The notes: generated by a model not told the origin, from the sequence alone. 20,817 nucleotides of DNA from Pseudomonadota bacterium (GCA_021795795.1 JAJYPA010000091.1:1-20817), one strand, 5' to 3'. Counted from the stretch's first letter, positions 1 to 7,097 are shown. Made by a program: numbers and translations.

Positions 1-1810
1 CTTCTCTATCCAGCAGCTTGCCTAGCAACAACGTGCGCGTGTAACCACGCACCGCTTCGATCTCATGCTCCAAAAACGCATCAAGTGATGCGCGACCCGC
101 CGCGATGTCCGCCAGCGCATCTTCTTGCAGGGCGGTGGTGCCCGGATCCGTCAATTCGGGTGCCACCCTGCGCAGCATGTCGATCAGCTGCACGCCGCGC
201 TCGGTTGGGTGGATCTCTTTTTTCTTGCGCTCGGCATATTCGCGGGTAATCAGTACCTCGATCATCGATGCGCGCGTTGCTTCCGTTCCCAGTCCTGATG
301 TTTCCTTCAGTCGCGCTTTAAGCTTGGGGTCTGTCACCAGCTTGTGGATCCCGGTCATGGCCGCGATCAGGGTGCCATCGGTATACGGTTTTGGCGGGGT
401 CGTGCGCTTGGCCACGACAGATGCGCCGCGACATTGTAATGCTTGCCCTTCAGCCAGCACTGGCAGCTTGCCGGATTCAGGAGATACGCCTTCATCGTCC
501 TCTTCCTGCTCGCCAAGCTTGGTCCAGCCAGGTTCCAGAACGATTCTGGCTGTCGCCCGGAATCGTTCGCCGCCCGGCGCTACGAAAATCGCCTCGCGTG
601 CTTCAAACTTCTCCGGCAGCATGAAAAGGCGAATGTAGGATTCGCAAATCAGATTAAATACACGATTCGCGTTGGTCGACAGGCTTGGAACATCCGGGTT
701 TTGTCCGGTCGGAATAATGCCGTGGTGCGCTTCAACCTTGCTGCTGTTCCATGCGGCATGCTTGCGGTCCGGATCCACGCCAGATACATGGACAGCTAAA
801 ATTTTGAGAATTCGACCTGCATCCGCATGTATTTCCATGGGGAGATATGGACAATCCGTGCGCGGATAGGTGGTGAGCTTGGCTTCGTACAATTCCTGGG
901 CTGCGGCCAGCGTATCCTTGGCCGACAAGCCCAGTTGGCGGCTTGCCACTTTTTGCAGCGCACTAAGCGCATACGGCATAGGCGCTGCGCGCTCGCCCGT
1001 TTTGCTGGTAAAGCGTTCCACGCGCATTAATTGCCCACGTACCGATTCCACCACGGCTTCTGCCGGCGTTTTATCCATCAGCAGTCCATCAATCAGCAGA
1101 TCACCCGGGATCTGCCATTGCGCCTTGACGCCTTCATCACCAATTTCTGTTTCGACCTGGTAATGGTCGCGCGGCTTGAAATCATCGATCGCCCGCTTGC
1201 GATCCACCAGCAGCGCCAGTGTCGGCGTCTGCACCCGGCCAACGCTCCACGATCCTGGCACGCCGATCGCCTGCAAGTTACGGCTGATGGCGATGGAGCA
1301 GTTCATGCCCCGCAGCCAGTCGGCTTTTTGCCGGCCAAGCGCAGAATCATATAGCGGACGCATTGCGTCGTTGCCCTTAAGCGTAATCAGCGCACGCTTC
1401 ACGCTTTCGTCATCCAGACTGGATAACCACAAACGATTCGTTTTGCCATGCCATCCAAGGTAAATTAAAACCTCATCAACAAGCAATTGGCCTTCCCGGT
1501 CCGCATCACCCGCATTGACAACCTCTGTAGCGTCTTTCAATAAATCACGGATCGCCTTTATCTGTTTTCCGGCGCCACCGTCACGCGGATTCAATTGCCA
1601 GCGTTCAGGTATTACCGGCAAATGTGATACCAGAACTTTGGCGCCGGTTACATAGTCTTCCGGCGGAGCCGTTTCCAGCAGGTGCCCAAAACACCAGGTA
1701 ACTTTGGTGCCACCGGCACAGTCAATATAGCCTTCAGCTCTTTTGGCGCTGCCCAGCACGCCTGCAATGGCCTGGGCTACGGATGGTTTTTCGGCGATGA
1801 TGATACGCAT
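1..1810 (-). CDS. topB: DNA topoisomerase III (type IA), C-terminus off the left edge
   Basis: Type IA topoisomerases relax or decatenate DNA by passing a strand through a transient single-strand break held by a phosphotyrosine. Reading from ATG at 1810, the protein opens MRIIIAEKPS, giving the TOPRIM glutamate E7. The acidic TOPRIM motif DADREGQ lies at about residues 102-108. The active-site motif TTYPRTD places the catalytic tyrosine near residue 315. About 603 residues are visible, against roughly 650 or more for TopB-type enzymes, so the missing part should be only the C-terminal tail. Copies on plasmids and integrative conjugative elements accompany transfer genes, which fits the VirB1-like gene transcribed away from it on the other side of a large palindrome. 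The gene family is confident; calling it element-borne rather than the host housekeeping copy is inference from the neighbours. Confidence 0.93.
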   Translation of the reverse strand, partial: MRIIIAEKPSVAQAIAGVLGSAKRAEGYIDCAGGTKVTWCFGHLLETAPPEDYVTGAKVLVSHLPVIPERWQLNPRDGGAGKQIKAIRDLLKDATEVVNAGDADREGQLLVDEVLIYLGWHGKTNRLWLSSLDDESVKRALITLKGNDAMRPLYDSALGRQKADWLRGMNCSIAISRNLQAIGVPGSWSVGRVQTPTLALLVDRKRAIDDFKPRDHYQVETEIGDEGVKAQWQIPGDLLIDGLLMDKTPAEAVVESVRGQLMRVERFTSKTGERAAPMPYALSALQKVASRQLGLSAKDTLAAAQELYEAKLTTYPRTDCPYLPMEIHADAGRILKILAVHVSGVDPDRKHAAWNSSKVEAHHGIIPTGQNPDVPSLSTNANRVFNLICESYIRLFMLPEKFEAREAIFVAPGGERFRATARIVLEPGWTKLGEQEEDDEGVSPESGKLPVLAEGQALQCRGASVVAKRTTPPKPYTDGTLIAAMTGIHKLVTDPKLKARLKETSGLGTEATRASMIEVLITREYAERKKKEIHPTERGVQLIDMLRRVAPELTDPGTTALQEDALADIAAGRASLDAFLEHEIEAVRGYTRTLLLGKLLDRE

Positions 1811-1848
1811 GGATTTGTCCTCTGGAAGTTGACCCTGAATGTCAGGGC

Positions 1849-1894
1849 CATACCACTATTCCGCAGGGTGGCCACCTTGCGGAATAGTGGTATG
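1849..1894. repeat. 46-bp near-perfect palindrome between topB and virB1-like gene
   Basis: Positions 1849-1894 equal their own reverse complement except for one mismatched pair (1866/1877). The centre is GGTGGCCACC. The arms begin CATACCACTATT on the left and end AATAGTGGTATG on the right. The right end is the ATG of the virB1-like gene. No T-tract follows, so a terminator is unlikely. It could be an operator for the divergent pair, a structure that hides the virB1 start in mRNA, or a replication or transfer site. Confidence 0.9.
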
Positions 1895-2479
1895 ACTCCA
1901 ATTGAACTCATTCATCTGTGCGCGCCAGATCTGGCCCCAATCACTATGGCGGCAATTGTCCAGCAGGAATCGGGAGGTAATCCGCTCCTGCTGCACGACA
2001 ACACAGCAAAAATCACCTTGCGCCCAAAAAACATTGCTGAGGCGACAAGTCTGGCACAAGCGCTGATTCGATCCGGACATTCGATAGACATTGGCTTGGC
2101 GCAGATCAACAGCAGAAATCTGTCGGCGATGAAATTGGGTATCGAAGATGCGCTTGATCCCTGCACCAATCTGCGGGCGGCCCAGTCAGTAATGAAAGTG
2201 GCCTGGGAACAATCCGGCCATGATCTGCGTCGCGCTCTGGCGGCATACAACACCGGGAAAACGACAACATCGACCGGCGCGCATTACAGCGCCCAGGTAT
2301 TTGCCAAGGCGGGCGTCAAGGTGCCGCCAATTCCTGGCGGGGTTATGGCGAAATGGACCACACAAAATTCCGCATGGATTCCGTCAAATCTGCCGCCGGT
2401 TCGTCCGGTGGTGACGTGGATGCCTGCCGCCAGTCCTTTAAAGCCAAATGGCAACGGGCTTACGCCACATTATTTTTAA
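1892..2479 (+). CDS. virB1: VirB1-like lytic transglycosylase
   Basis: Lytic transglycosylases of the VirB1 family cut peptidoglycan so that a type IV secretion apparatus can cross the wall. The 195-residue product opens MTPIELIHLCAPDLAPITM, the usual VirB1 beginning just before the catalytic glutamate. Here that is E26 in QQESGGNP. The later motifs DIGLAQINSRN (about 75-85) and AAYNTGK complete the SLT fold signature. The reading frame stays open upstream to 1682, but family similarity begins at ATG 1892, which lies at the right end of the palindrome. No strong ribosome-binding site is visible and the start would be buried if the palindrome folds in the mRNA. No obvious signal peptide is present from this start. 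Its 3' end overlaps the converging sigma-like gene by 20 bp. Confidence 0.85.
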   Translation: MTPIELIHLCAPDLAPITMAAIVQQESGGNPLLLHDNTAKITLRPKNIAEATSLAQALIRSGHSIDIGLAQINSRNLSAMKLGIEDALDPCTNLRAAQSVMKVAWEQSGHDLRRALAAYNTGKTTTSTGAHYSAQVFAKAGVKVPPIPGGVMAKWTTQNSAWIPSNLPPVRPVVTWMPAASPLKPNGNGLTPHYF

Positions 2480-2987
2480 CTCTTTTTTCAATTGCGTTTC
2501 TGCTAACCCCACAAAATTTAGCGGCTTCCCGTGTTGACCAATACCCGGTCTGAATCAATATCAGCAGAGTTGATTGTTCCGTCATACGTTCGCGCAATTG
2601 GCGGGTTTCTTCGATATCAATGGCGTCCTGTTCAAACAATGCGGCGCGCTTTTCCAGCACATCGTCTACCGACGGCGCATGAAGCGCAACCGGAATAAAC
2701 TCGGTAAGCAAATTGCACTCTTCATTGCTGCCAATTTTTTCAGAAACGTTGCCAATCAAATCTTCAATGCTATAAGTACGGGGCCATTTACGAATAAGCC
2801 CCCACAGCCGCCCCATAATGTATTCATGCACATTGCCAACAAGCGGCGAGTATGCGCTGCGCCCCTCCGCGACTTCCATGCAGATCAAGAACATTTCTTG
2901 CCGGATATCGTCTGCATCAAGCGTAGACTGGGCAGCCAGTTTCCATGCATTGCCTGCCAAGGCACTGTACAAATCATCGGCTTTCAT
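2460..2987 (-). CDS. Sigma-factor-like helix-turn-helix protein
   Basis: A 175-residue protein that I assign only loosely. The N-terminal part contains LDADDIRQEMFLICMEVAEG, followed by SPLVGNVHEYIMGRLWGL. This resembles sigma-70 region 2, where an acidic D-D-x-x-Q-E stretch precedes a helix and a Y-L-R type segment. The C-terminal part, ILIQTGYWSTREAAKFCGVSRNAIEKRVKNN, is a good helix-turn-helix of the region-4 type. The two are joined by an acidic linker. A GGAAGTG ribosome-binding site precedes the ATG. The gene follows the ParB-like gene by 93 bp on the same strand. It may be a sigma factor controlling transfer genes outside the window; a non-sigma transcription regulator is the main alternative. 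Confidence 0.6.
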   Translation of the reverse strand: MKADDLYSALAGNAWKLAAQSTLDADDIRQEMFLICMEVAEGRSAYSPLVGNVHEYIMGRLWGLIRKWPRTYSIEDLIGNVSEKIGSNEECNLLTEFIPVALHAPSVDDVLEKRAALFEQDAIDIEETRQLRERMTEQSTLLILIQTGYWSTREAAKFCGVSRNAIEKRVKNNVA

Positions 2988-3080
2988 TTTTCACTTCCTT
3001 TATTCGCACAACCCATAAGTCGAAGTGCAAGCGGTTGGTTCAATCAATTCCACCGGGCACGCTGATAACGTATTTCAGCA

Positions 3081-3878
3081 TCATAACGGCGCCTCTCGGC
3101 TGTCAGTTGGCGCTTTCATTAAGAAAATCGAATGTTGTCCGCGTATGTTGGCCGTTGAGCTATTTCCATCATCCATCACGGCCGGGCTGAACAGATCAAG
3201 CGTGGAATCGCTTTGCAGCGACACTTGAAATGACTTTTGCAAAACCGGTTGCTTTTTTTTCTGCTGGTCTTGATCTGCCGAGCGCTGCGCTTGCTCACAG
3301 GATTGCCGGGTAATCGGTTCTGTACCGTCCAGCAACTTTTTGCGCACACCGGGCGAGAGGCGCATGAATGCCGACCAGGCTTCTGCCTCGACAAGTCTTC
3401 CGGTGTCAATCAAGCGTCTGGCCATCGGATTGCGCGCAATCTCCAGCATGCCGTTCACCCAGTCAACAGATCTGCCGAGCACAACCGCAACAACTGGAAC
3501 CGCCATTCCCGCGTCAGCCAGACGGCTCACTGCACAAGCCATATCATCGAGCGCCGGCGTCACATGATGCAAGTTCTGGCTTGCCCACAACGTTAGATCG
3601 ACCAGTTTCTGGTTTTCGGTTTCAGGGTATTCCACAGCCCGGATCGTTTTCCAGCCGAGCTGCTGCGCGGCCCGCAGCCGCAAATAGCCAAAAATCAGAA
3701 TCCAGCCATTCCCGTAACGGCGCACGCCGATCGGTTGTAATTGCCCCGTTATCGACAGGCTCAATTTCATCCGGTTGATTGCTTCCCGATCCAGAATCCG
3801 GCGCGGCTGGTCATGACCCAACTGGATCCGCTGGATAGGCACTTCCAGCATGGATAATTCGTTTCTTTTATGAATCAC
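3081..3878 (-). CDS. ParB-like nuclease-fold DNA-binding protein
   Basis: ParB/KorB-type proteins bind centromere-like sites for partition or act as global regulators on plasmids and ICEs. The conserved early motif appears as QLGHDQPRR (about 19-27). It is followed by GQLQPIGVRR and FGYLRLRAAQQLGW, the counterpart of the GERRLRAA box of ParB. A helix-rich central region follows (DDMACAVSRLADAGMAVPVVAVVLGRS), probably the helix-turn-helix. The lysine/glutamine-rich tail is low complexity. I chose GTG 3878 (265 residues) because GAGGAG at 3887-3892 sits 8 nt upstream; ATG 3851 lacks a visible site. The gene begins 21 bp after the lipoprotein stop, on the same strand. No ParA gene is visible in the window. 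Confidence 0.8.
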   Translation of the reverse strand: MIHKRNELSMLEVPIQRIQLGHDQPRRILDREAINRMKLSLSITGQLQPIGVRRYGNGWILIFGYLRLRAAQQLGWKTIRAVEYPETENQKLVDLTLWASQNLHHVTPALDDMACAVSRLADAGMAVPVVAVVLGRSVDWVNGMLEIARNPMARRLIDTGRLVEAEAWSAFMRLSPGVRKKLLDGTEPITRQSCEQAQRSADQDQQKKKQPVLQKSFQVSLQSDSTLDLFSPAVMDDGNSSTANIRGQHSIFLMKAPTDSREAPL

Positions 3879-3899
3879 TATCAAATCTCCTCATGCATT

Positions 3900-4391
3900 T
3901 CAGTTCATCGGCTGTACCCGTGCCTGCGTCCCGTATCCGCCCACGACCTGCACCTTTTCGCCCACGTGCAACTGAATGTCCGCCGCCTGCGTGATCGCCA
4001 CCACCTGATGCCCAGGGTTATCCAGCCGGACAGTGATCTGATAACCGTTCTGTGTGGATGCAGCGCCTTCAATCGCATGGCCGGCAAGGCCGCCAAGTGC
4101 GGCGCCACCAAGAGCGCCGATCAACGAACCGGCCCCGTGTCCAATCTGATTTCCAAGCAGTCCGCCAGCCACCGCTCCGGCAGCCGTGCCTGCACCTCCA
4201 CCATTTTCAGCAATCTTGATCGGCACCAGCGCCATGATTGTGCCGAGTTGCACTGTCTGCATGACACCGGCCTGTGCCGTCGTATAGGCATTGCCGGACG
4301 ATTGCATCGATCCGGCCATGTTCGTCGCACAGCCACTCATAACCGCTACGCTTGCCAACAAGCCAATCATCAAAAAATTGCGGGATTTCAT
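3900..4391 (-). CDS. Glycine-zipper (SlyB/Pcp-like) outer membrane lipoprotein
   Basis: The 163-residue product begins with a basic-hydrophobic signal ending in the lipobox VMSGC (Cys 21), so it should be lipidated and anchored in the outer membrane. The middle is a glycine zipper (AGAVAGGLLGNQIGHGAGSL, then IGALGGAALGGLAGHAI), typical of SlyB/Pcp-type two-helix lipoproteins. The C-terminal part, QITVRLDNPGHQVVAITQAA, matches the beta domain of that family. AAGGAG lies just upstream of the ATG. It sits between the rep-like and ParB-like genes on the same strand, so it is probably part of the element's backbone operon. Similar lipoproteins are common host genes too; an envelope role for the element is inferred from position. 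Confidence 0.85.
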   Translation of the reverse strand: MKSRNFLMIGLLASVAVMSGCATNMAGSMQSSGNAYTTAQAGVMQTVQLGTIMALVPIKIAENGGGAGTAAGAVAGGLLGNQIGHGAGSLIGALGGAALGGLAGHAIEGAASTQNGYQITVRLDNPGHQVVAITQAADIQLHVGEKVQVVGGYGTQARVQPMN

Positions 4392-4442
4392 CTGTAACTC
4401 CTTGGTCTGGTTAAATTGAATTTACAACTCGTGGTGATGCTC

Positions 4443-5351
4443 TTACCCGGACGGATAAGGTTCGGCGCCTACTGCTTTGTGCTTGCGTTGCCGTCTGCTT
4501 CTGATGGTATTGATAACTTCCTGGCCTTTTTGGCAGGCTGATGGATCCAGCTTGTCCGGTTGTCGTGCGGCAATCAGGGCATGTTCCATCCCCGCCGCAT
4601 TCACTCGTCGCTGAACGATTTCAATCCCAAGCGCCGGGTAAAACTTCCCTTGAGCCAGCGCTTTCACAAGCGACATGGCTAGCGTGATCGGGTTTTTGCA
4701 GGTGCCTTTGGTCAGCGTGCCGCTGACTTCGTCAAGGATGGCCTGTGCATCGGCCGACGAGCATGGGGCGATGATTTGCGTCAGTGCTGATCGGGTTTGT
4801 TCAGGTACTGATGGAAAAATCAAATCTGCACACACACGGTTTTCGGGTTCCGGCTCTGGTTCGGATTCCTCGCGTGCAGTGGTTCTATTTACCTCTGAAG
4901 TGTGTAGTTTAGGTTTTATGGTTGTATTTAGTGACCTTTCTGGTGCGGCCAAATTGGCCGCTGGATTTGGTCGTTTTTGGCCGTCGGCCAATTTGGCCGC
5001 TGGCAGATTTGGCCGCTGGGTTTTCATGCTTTTAGCCTCCGGCCAATTTGGCCGCTGGCAGAATTTGCCGCCGGTGAAAACGCCGCCGATATAGAGTTTG
5101 AACCTGTCGGAAGTGTAAGAACCATTCGAACGTTTACGCGAAATTCTGGTGATGATGCAAAGCTCTTCAAGTGTAATCAAGTGTCGCCGAATCGCGCGCT
5201 CAGAAAGGCATGTTTTGCTTGCAATGGCTTTTTGGCTTGGATAGGCTTCGCCATTTTCATCTGAAAAGTTGGCCAGCGCCAAAAGCGTGAGCTTGGCACC
5301 AGAATTTGGAAGCTCAAGGTTAAATGCCCAGGAAAGCGCGTCCAGACTCAT
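4443..5351 (-). CDS. Winged-helix replication-initiator-like protein
   Basis: A 302-residue protein starting MSLDALSWAFNLELPNSGAK. The helix-turn-helix region (about residues 20-75: YPSQKAIASKTCLSERAIRR) resembles the N-terminal DNA-binding domain of phage and plasmid replication proteins of the lambda-O/RepO style. Residues 92-140 are a repetitive linker (QRPN, PAAKLA, PAANLA), and the DNA beneath it is an iteron-like array. An acidic EPEPEPE stretch and a helical C-terminus follow. The start at 5351 is supported by AAGGGA upstream and by a 4-bp ATGA overlap with a 27-codon ORF. An open frame continues upstream to 5495, but that part overlaps the Cro-like gene and looks non-coding. An origin inside the initiator gene would parallel lambda O. 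The initiator role is inference; a plain transcription regulator remains possible. Confidence 0.7.
   Translation of the reverse strand: MSLDALSWAFNLELPNSGAKLTLLALANFSDENGEAYPSQKAIASKTCLSERAIRRHLITLEELCIITRISRKRSNGSYTSDRFKLYIGGVFTGGKFCQRPNWPEAKSMKTQRPNLPAAKLADGQKRPNPAANLAAPERSLNTTIKPKLHTSEVNRTTAREESEPEPEPENRVCADLIFPSVPEQTRSALTQIIAPCSSADAQAILDEVSGTLTKGTCKNPITLAMSLVKALAQGKFYPALGIEIVQRRVNAAGMEHALIAARQPDKLDPSACQKGQEVINTIRSRRQRKHKAVGAEPYPSG
4946..5074. repeat. Iteron-like direct repeats inside the rep-like gene
   Basis: The core ATTTGGCCGCTGG (plus strand) occurs exactly at 4991-5003, 5007-5019 and 5046-5058. It occurs with one change at 4952-4964 and more degenerately at about 4974-4987 and 5062-5074. 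Three copies extend to CGGCCAATTTGGCCGCTGG (4946, 4985, 5040; the first with one change). Spacing within the two close pairs is 16 bp. On the minus strand the same DNA is translated in two different frames (QRPN versus PAAK/PAAN), so the repeat is conserved as DNA rather than as peptide. Confidence 0.85.
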
Positions 5352-5431
5352 GGCACTTTCCCTTCCAGCATCTGGCGATATCTGGCCTGAATCTTGGCGA
5401 CGAGTGCGAAAAGGGCATCGGTCAGCATCAT
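5348..5431 (-). CDS. 27-residue coupled micro-ORF between cro-like and rep-like genes
   Basis: A short frame of 27 codons plus stop begins ATGATG at 5431. Its start overlaps the Cro-like stop in an ATGA, and its own TGA overlaps the rep-like ATG in a second ATGA. The product (MMLTDALFALVAKIQ, then ARYRQMLEGKVP) could form one amphipathic helix. Two stop-start overlaps in a row argue for translational coupling, so the ORF is probably translated, either as a small protein or simply to carry ribosomes from cro to rep. I do not recognise the product. Confidence 0.5.
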   Translation of the reverse strand: MMLTDALFALVAKIQARYRQMLEGKVP

Positions 5432-5664
5432 GGCTCTGAATCCGGATGTGGTACGCCGGCACAACGACGCCCCAGTTCTGATGAATCAAGATCAAAGAGT
5501 TCAGGGCGCAGCAATTTCAGATACATAAGTCGTGCATCAGGAACTCCACTGTTCCGCCATTGGCTTACGGCTCCCGATGTAATACCAAATAATTTGGCAA
5601 CTACACAGGTCCCACCAAATTGATCTATTAGCTCCGAAGCTATCTTTTGCGATGGTGTTTTCAT
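5428..5664 (-). CDS. Cro-like phage repressor
   Basis: A 78-residue protein with a helix-turn-helix near its start (GTCVVAKLFGITSGAVSQWR, then NSGVPDARLMYLKLLRPELF). The pattern, with Ser-Gln-Trp in the recognition helix and VPDARLM just after, is typical of small Cro/YdaS-type phage regulators. It is transcribed divergently from a CI-like S24 repressor, across a short operator region. Its stop overlaps the start of the 27-codon ORF that leads into the rep-like gene, so it probably heads that operon. No Shine-Dalgarno is visible before the ATG and the predicted -10 box ends only 7 nt from it, so the mRNA may be leaderless or nearly so. Confidence 0.8.
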   Translation of the reverse strand: MKTPSQKIASELIDQFGGTCVVAKLFGITSGAVSQWRNSGVPDARLMYLKLLRPELFDLDSSELGRRCAGVPHPDSEP

Positions 5665-5671
5665 GCGTCAT

Positions 5672-5700
5672 ATCTTAGCAAACTAAGAAAGCGTATGCAA
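5672..5700 (-). promoter_or_regulatory. Promoter of the cro-like operon
   Basis: On the minus strand, TTGCAT (plus 5695-5700) is followed by 17 bp and then TAAGAT (plus 5672-5677). The operator at 5673-5688 overlaps the -10 box, so a bound repressor would block it. The same TTGCAT/TAAGAT pair occurs at 7163-7190. Confidence 0.65.
5673..5688. promoter_or_regulatory. Operator TCTTAG-N4-CTAAGA (cro side)
   Basis: An inverted repeat with 6-bp arms around CAAA. It covers the -10 region of the cro-like promoter. The arms match the 20-bp palindrome at 7172-7191. Confidence 0.7.
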
Positions 5701-5703
5701 CAC

Positions 5704-5734
5704 ACTAAAACAAATTTGTTTTAGTATACTAAAA
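5704..5734. promoter_or_regulatory. Double operator (CTAAAA/TTTTAG arms) at the repressor start
   Basis: Positions 5704-5725 are a perfect 22-bp palindrome with ACTAAAA arms. Positions 5719-5734 are a second perfect palindrome, TTTTAGTATACTAAAA, which shares a half-site with the first and ends on the A of the repressor ATG. TATACT at 5725-5730 looks like a -10 box for the repressor gene, so this is probably an autoregulatory site. Confidence 0.7.
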
Positions 5735-6405
5735 TGAATTCACTAAAAGACCGCATGATTTTTGCGCTTACCCATTCAGAAAAAACCAAGTCCGATTTAT
5801 GGAAGCATTGCAAAATTAGTTCGGGCACCGTTTCGCTTTGGTTCAATGGAACAACCAAAACGATTGGCGGGAGAAACTTGATCTGCACAGCAGCTTATTT
5901 AGGAGTGAATCCTGATTGGCTCGCTACAGGCAATGGATCGCCATTCGGCCTTCATGAACCTGCCACCAATCAACAAGGCATAATCAATATTCCGCAGTAT
6001 CTGGATGTTTCAGGTGCAATGGGTAATGGACTGACGTTGCGCGACCAACCAGGCCAAATTACAGGCTGGCGTGTGACCCAAGAGTGGGCTAATAAAAATA
6101 TACCATCTAATACCGGTAAAGAAAACCTGTGCATCGTTACCGGATTCGGCGATTCGATGCGCGGCATGTTTAATTCTGGCGATCCATTAATTATTGACGC
6201 AGGTGTGCGCGAACTGAAGTTTGATGGCGTATATTTTTTCCGCGTTGGTGATGAAGGATTTATTAAGCGTCTGCAACGCATTCCTGGCAACGGGATTCGC
6301 GTAATTTCAAAAAATCCTGATTATGAAACCTGGACAATCACACCAGATATGGATTTTGAAATTTTTGGTCGAGTGCTGAAAGTATGGAAAAGTGAGGATT
6401 TTTAA
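5734..6405 (+). CDS. CI-like repressor with S24 (LexA-like) peptidase domain
   Basis: A 223-residue phage-type repressor. The N-terminal helix-turn-helix covers about residues 15-50 (KSDLWKHCKISSGTVSLWFN). The segment LGVNPDWLATGNGSP leads into the linker. The C-terminal S24 domain shows the catalytic serine in GDSMRG (Ser 141) and the lysine in GFIKRL (Lys 178). The usual Ala-Gly self-cleavage pair is not obvious; the corresponding stretch reads DVSGAMGNG, so SOS-type autocleavage is uncertain. The start codon sits within the operator with no Shine-Dalgarno and 3 bp after a -10-like TATACT, suggesting a leaderless transcript as for lambda cI. It probably keeps the cro-rep operon and the operon from 7219 off. 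Confidence 0.9.
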   Translation: MNSLKDRMIFALTHSEKTKSDLWKHCKISSGTVSLWFNGTTKTIGGRNLICTAAYLGVNPDWLATGNGSPFGLHEPATNQQGIINIPQYLDVSGAMGNGLTLRDQPGQITGWRVTQEWANKNIPSNTGKENLCIVTGFGDSMRGMFNSGDPLIIDAGVRELKFDGVYFFRVGDEGFIKRLQRIPGNGIRVISKNPDYETWTITPDMDFEIFGRVLKVWKSEDF

Positions 6406-6424
6406 TAGGTTGAGGAGTAATGCA

Positions 6425-7030
6425 ATGAAATATTGGACTGGACTTGTGTTGATTGGTCTTTTATTTACGAACCAACTGGCTCATGCCGATTTACTCGGGG
6501 CGCTCAAGAGCTTGAATAGTGCCCTTGCGGGAACAGCAAATGGCGGGATGTCTGCAAATGGCGCACCTGCGCCAATGAATGCTGCCAGCACATTGATTAT
6601 GAGCGATGAGGATAAGGCCATGATCAAAAATAAAATTCAGTTGGCAGAAAATCTGCCTGCCAATCATGGAATTCTTGCAAAGGATATTAAGGAAGCAGCA
6701 TCTCAAATTGAACCGGTTGTTGAACTTGCTGCAACAGCAACAGGAAATCTGGTCAATCAGGAACAGCGATATGCACGACCAGGAAATTTTAATTCCGGAG
6801 GGTTCATCGGTGATGGCCCGTTGTCTTCAGTATTTCAATTTATGCAAAACACACCAAAAACACAACCGCTACAAATTGTTTCGATTTCCAATTGGTCGCT
6901 TCAAACAGCCAATGCATTTCAGTTTTATGTAAATTATTGCAGCAATATCAGTCAAGTATGTCATTCTGTAGGCTATGTTTTCAGCAACATGGGCGATGGA
7001 TGGATGCTGGGAGCCATGTCTCCTTATTGA
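6425..7030 (+). CDS. Secreted protein of unknown function
   Basis: A 201-residue product with a clear signal peptide (MKYWTGLVLIGLLF, ending about LAHA before DLLGAL), so it should be exported to the periplasm. The start at 6425 follows GAGGAG at 6412-6417; an upstream in-frame start is less likely because it overlaps the repressor end. The mature part has an alanine/glycine-rich stretch, then helical segments. The C-terminal portion (about 140-201) contains ISNWSLQTANAFQFYVNYCS and two cysteines about eight residues apart that could form a disulfide. It lies 19 bp after the CI-like gene on the same strand and could be co-transcribed with it, as lysogenic-conversion genes often are. I do not recognise the family. 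Confidence 0.65.
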   Translation: MKYWTGLVLIGLLFTNQLAHADLLGALKSLNSALAGTANGGMSANGAPAPMNAASTLIMSDEDKAMIKNKIQLAENLPANHGILAKDIKEAASQIEPVVELAATATGNLVNQEQRYARPGNFNSGGFIGDGPLSSVFQFMQNTPKTQPLQIVSISNWSLQTANAFQFYVNYCSNISQVCHSVGYVFSNMGDGWMLGAMSPY

Positions 7031-7064
7031 CGCTTCCAATTGACGCAATGACGCGCTGATTGTC

Positions 7065-7097
7065 TTGCACCTCTTAACTAGATTTTAAGAGGTGCAA
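7065..7097. terminator. Stem-loop after the secreted-protein gene
   Basis: A perfect 13-bp inverted repeat (TTGCACCTCTTAA and its complement) encloses a 7-nt loop, 35 bp after the stop codon. It has no run of T afterwards on the plus strand, so it may be a weak or factor-assisted terminator, or an mRNA-stabilising hairpin. Confidence 0.5.

Noticed and set aside
105..1463. Several plus-strand frames opposite topB
   Set aside because: All are antisense to the topoisomerase, are arginine/serine-rich and show no family pattern.
3870..4397. Plus-strand 175-codon frame
   Set aside because: Antisense to the lipoprotein gene, which has a lipobox, a glycine zipper and a ribosome-binding site.
4946..5074. 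Repeat array as a CRISPR
   Set aside because: The units are about 13-19 bp with 16-55 bp spacing inside a coding gene; there are no regular spacers and no cas genes.
5352..5495. N-terminal extension of the rep-like gene to 5495
   Set aside because: It overlaps the Cro-like gene, whereas the start at 5351 has a ribosome-binding site and an ATGA coupling.
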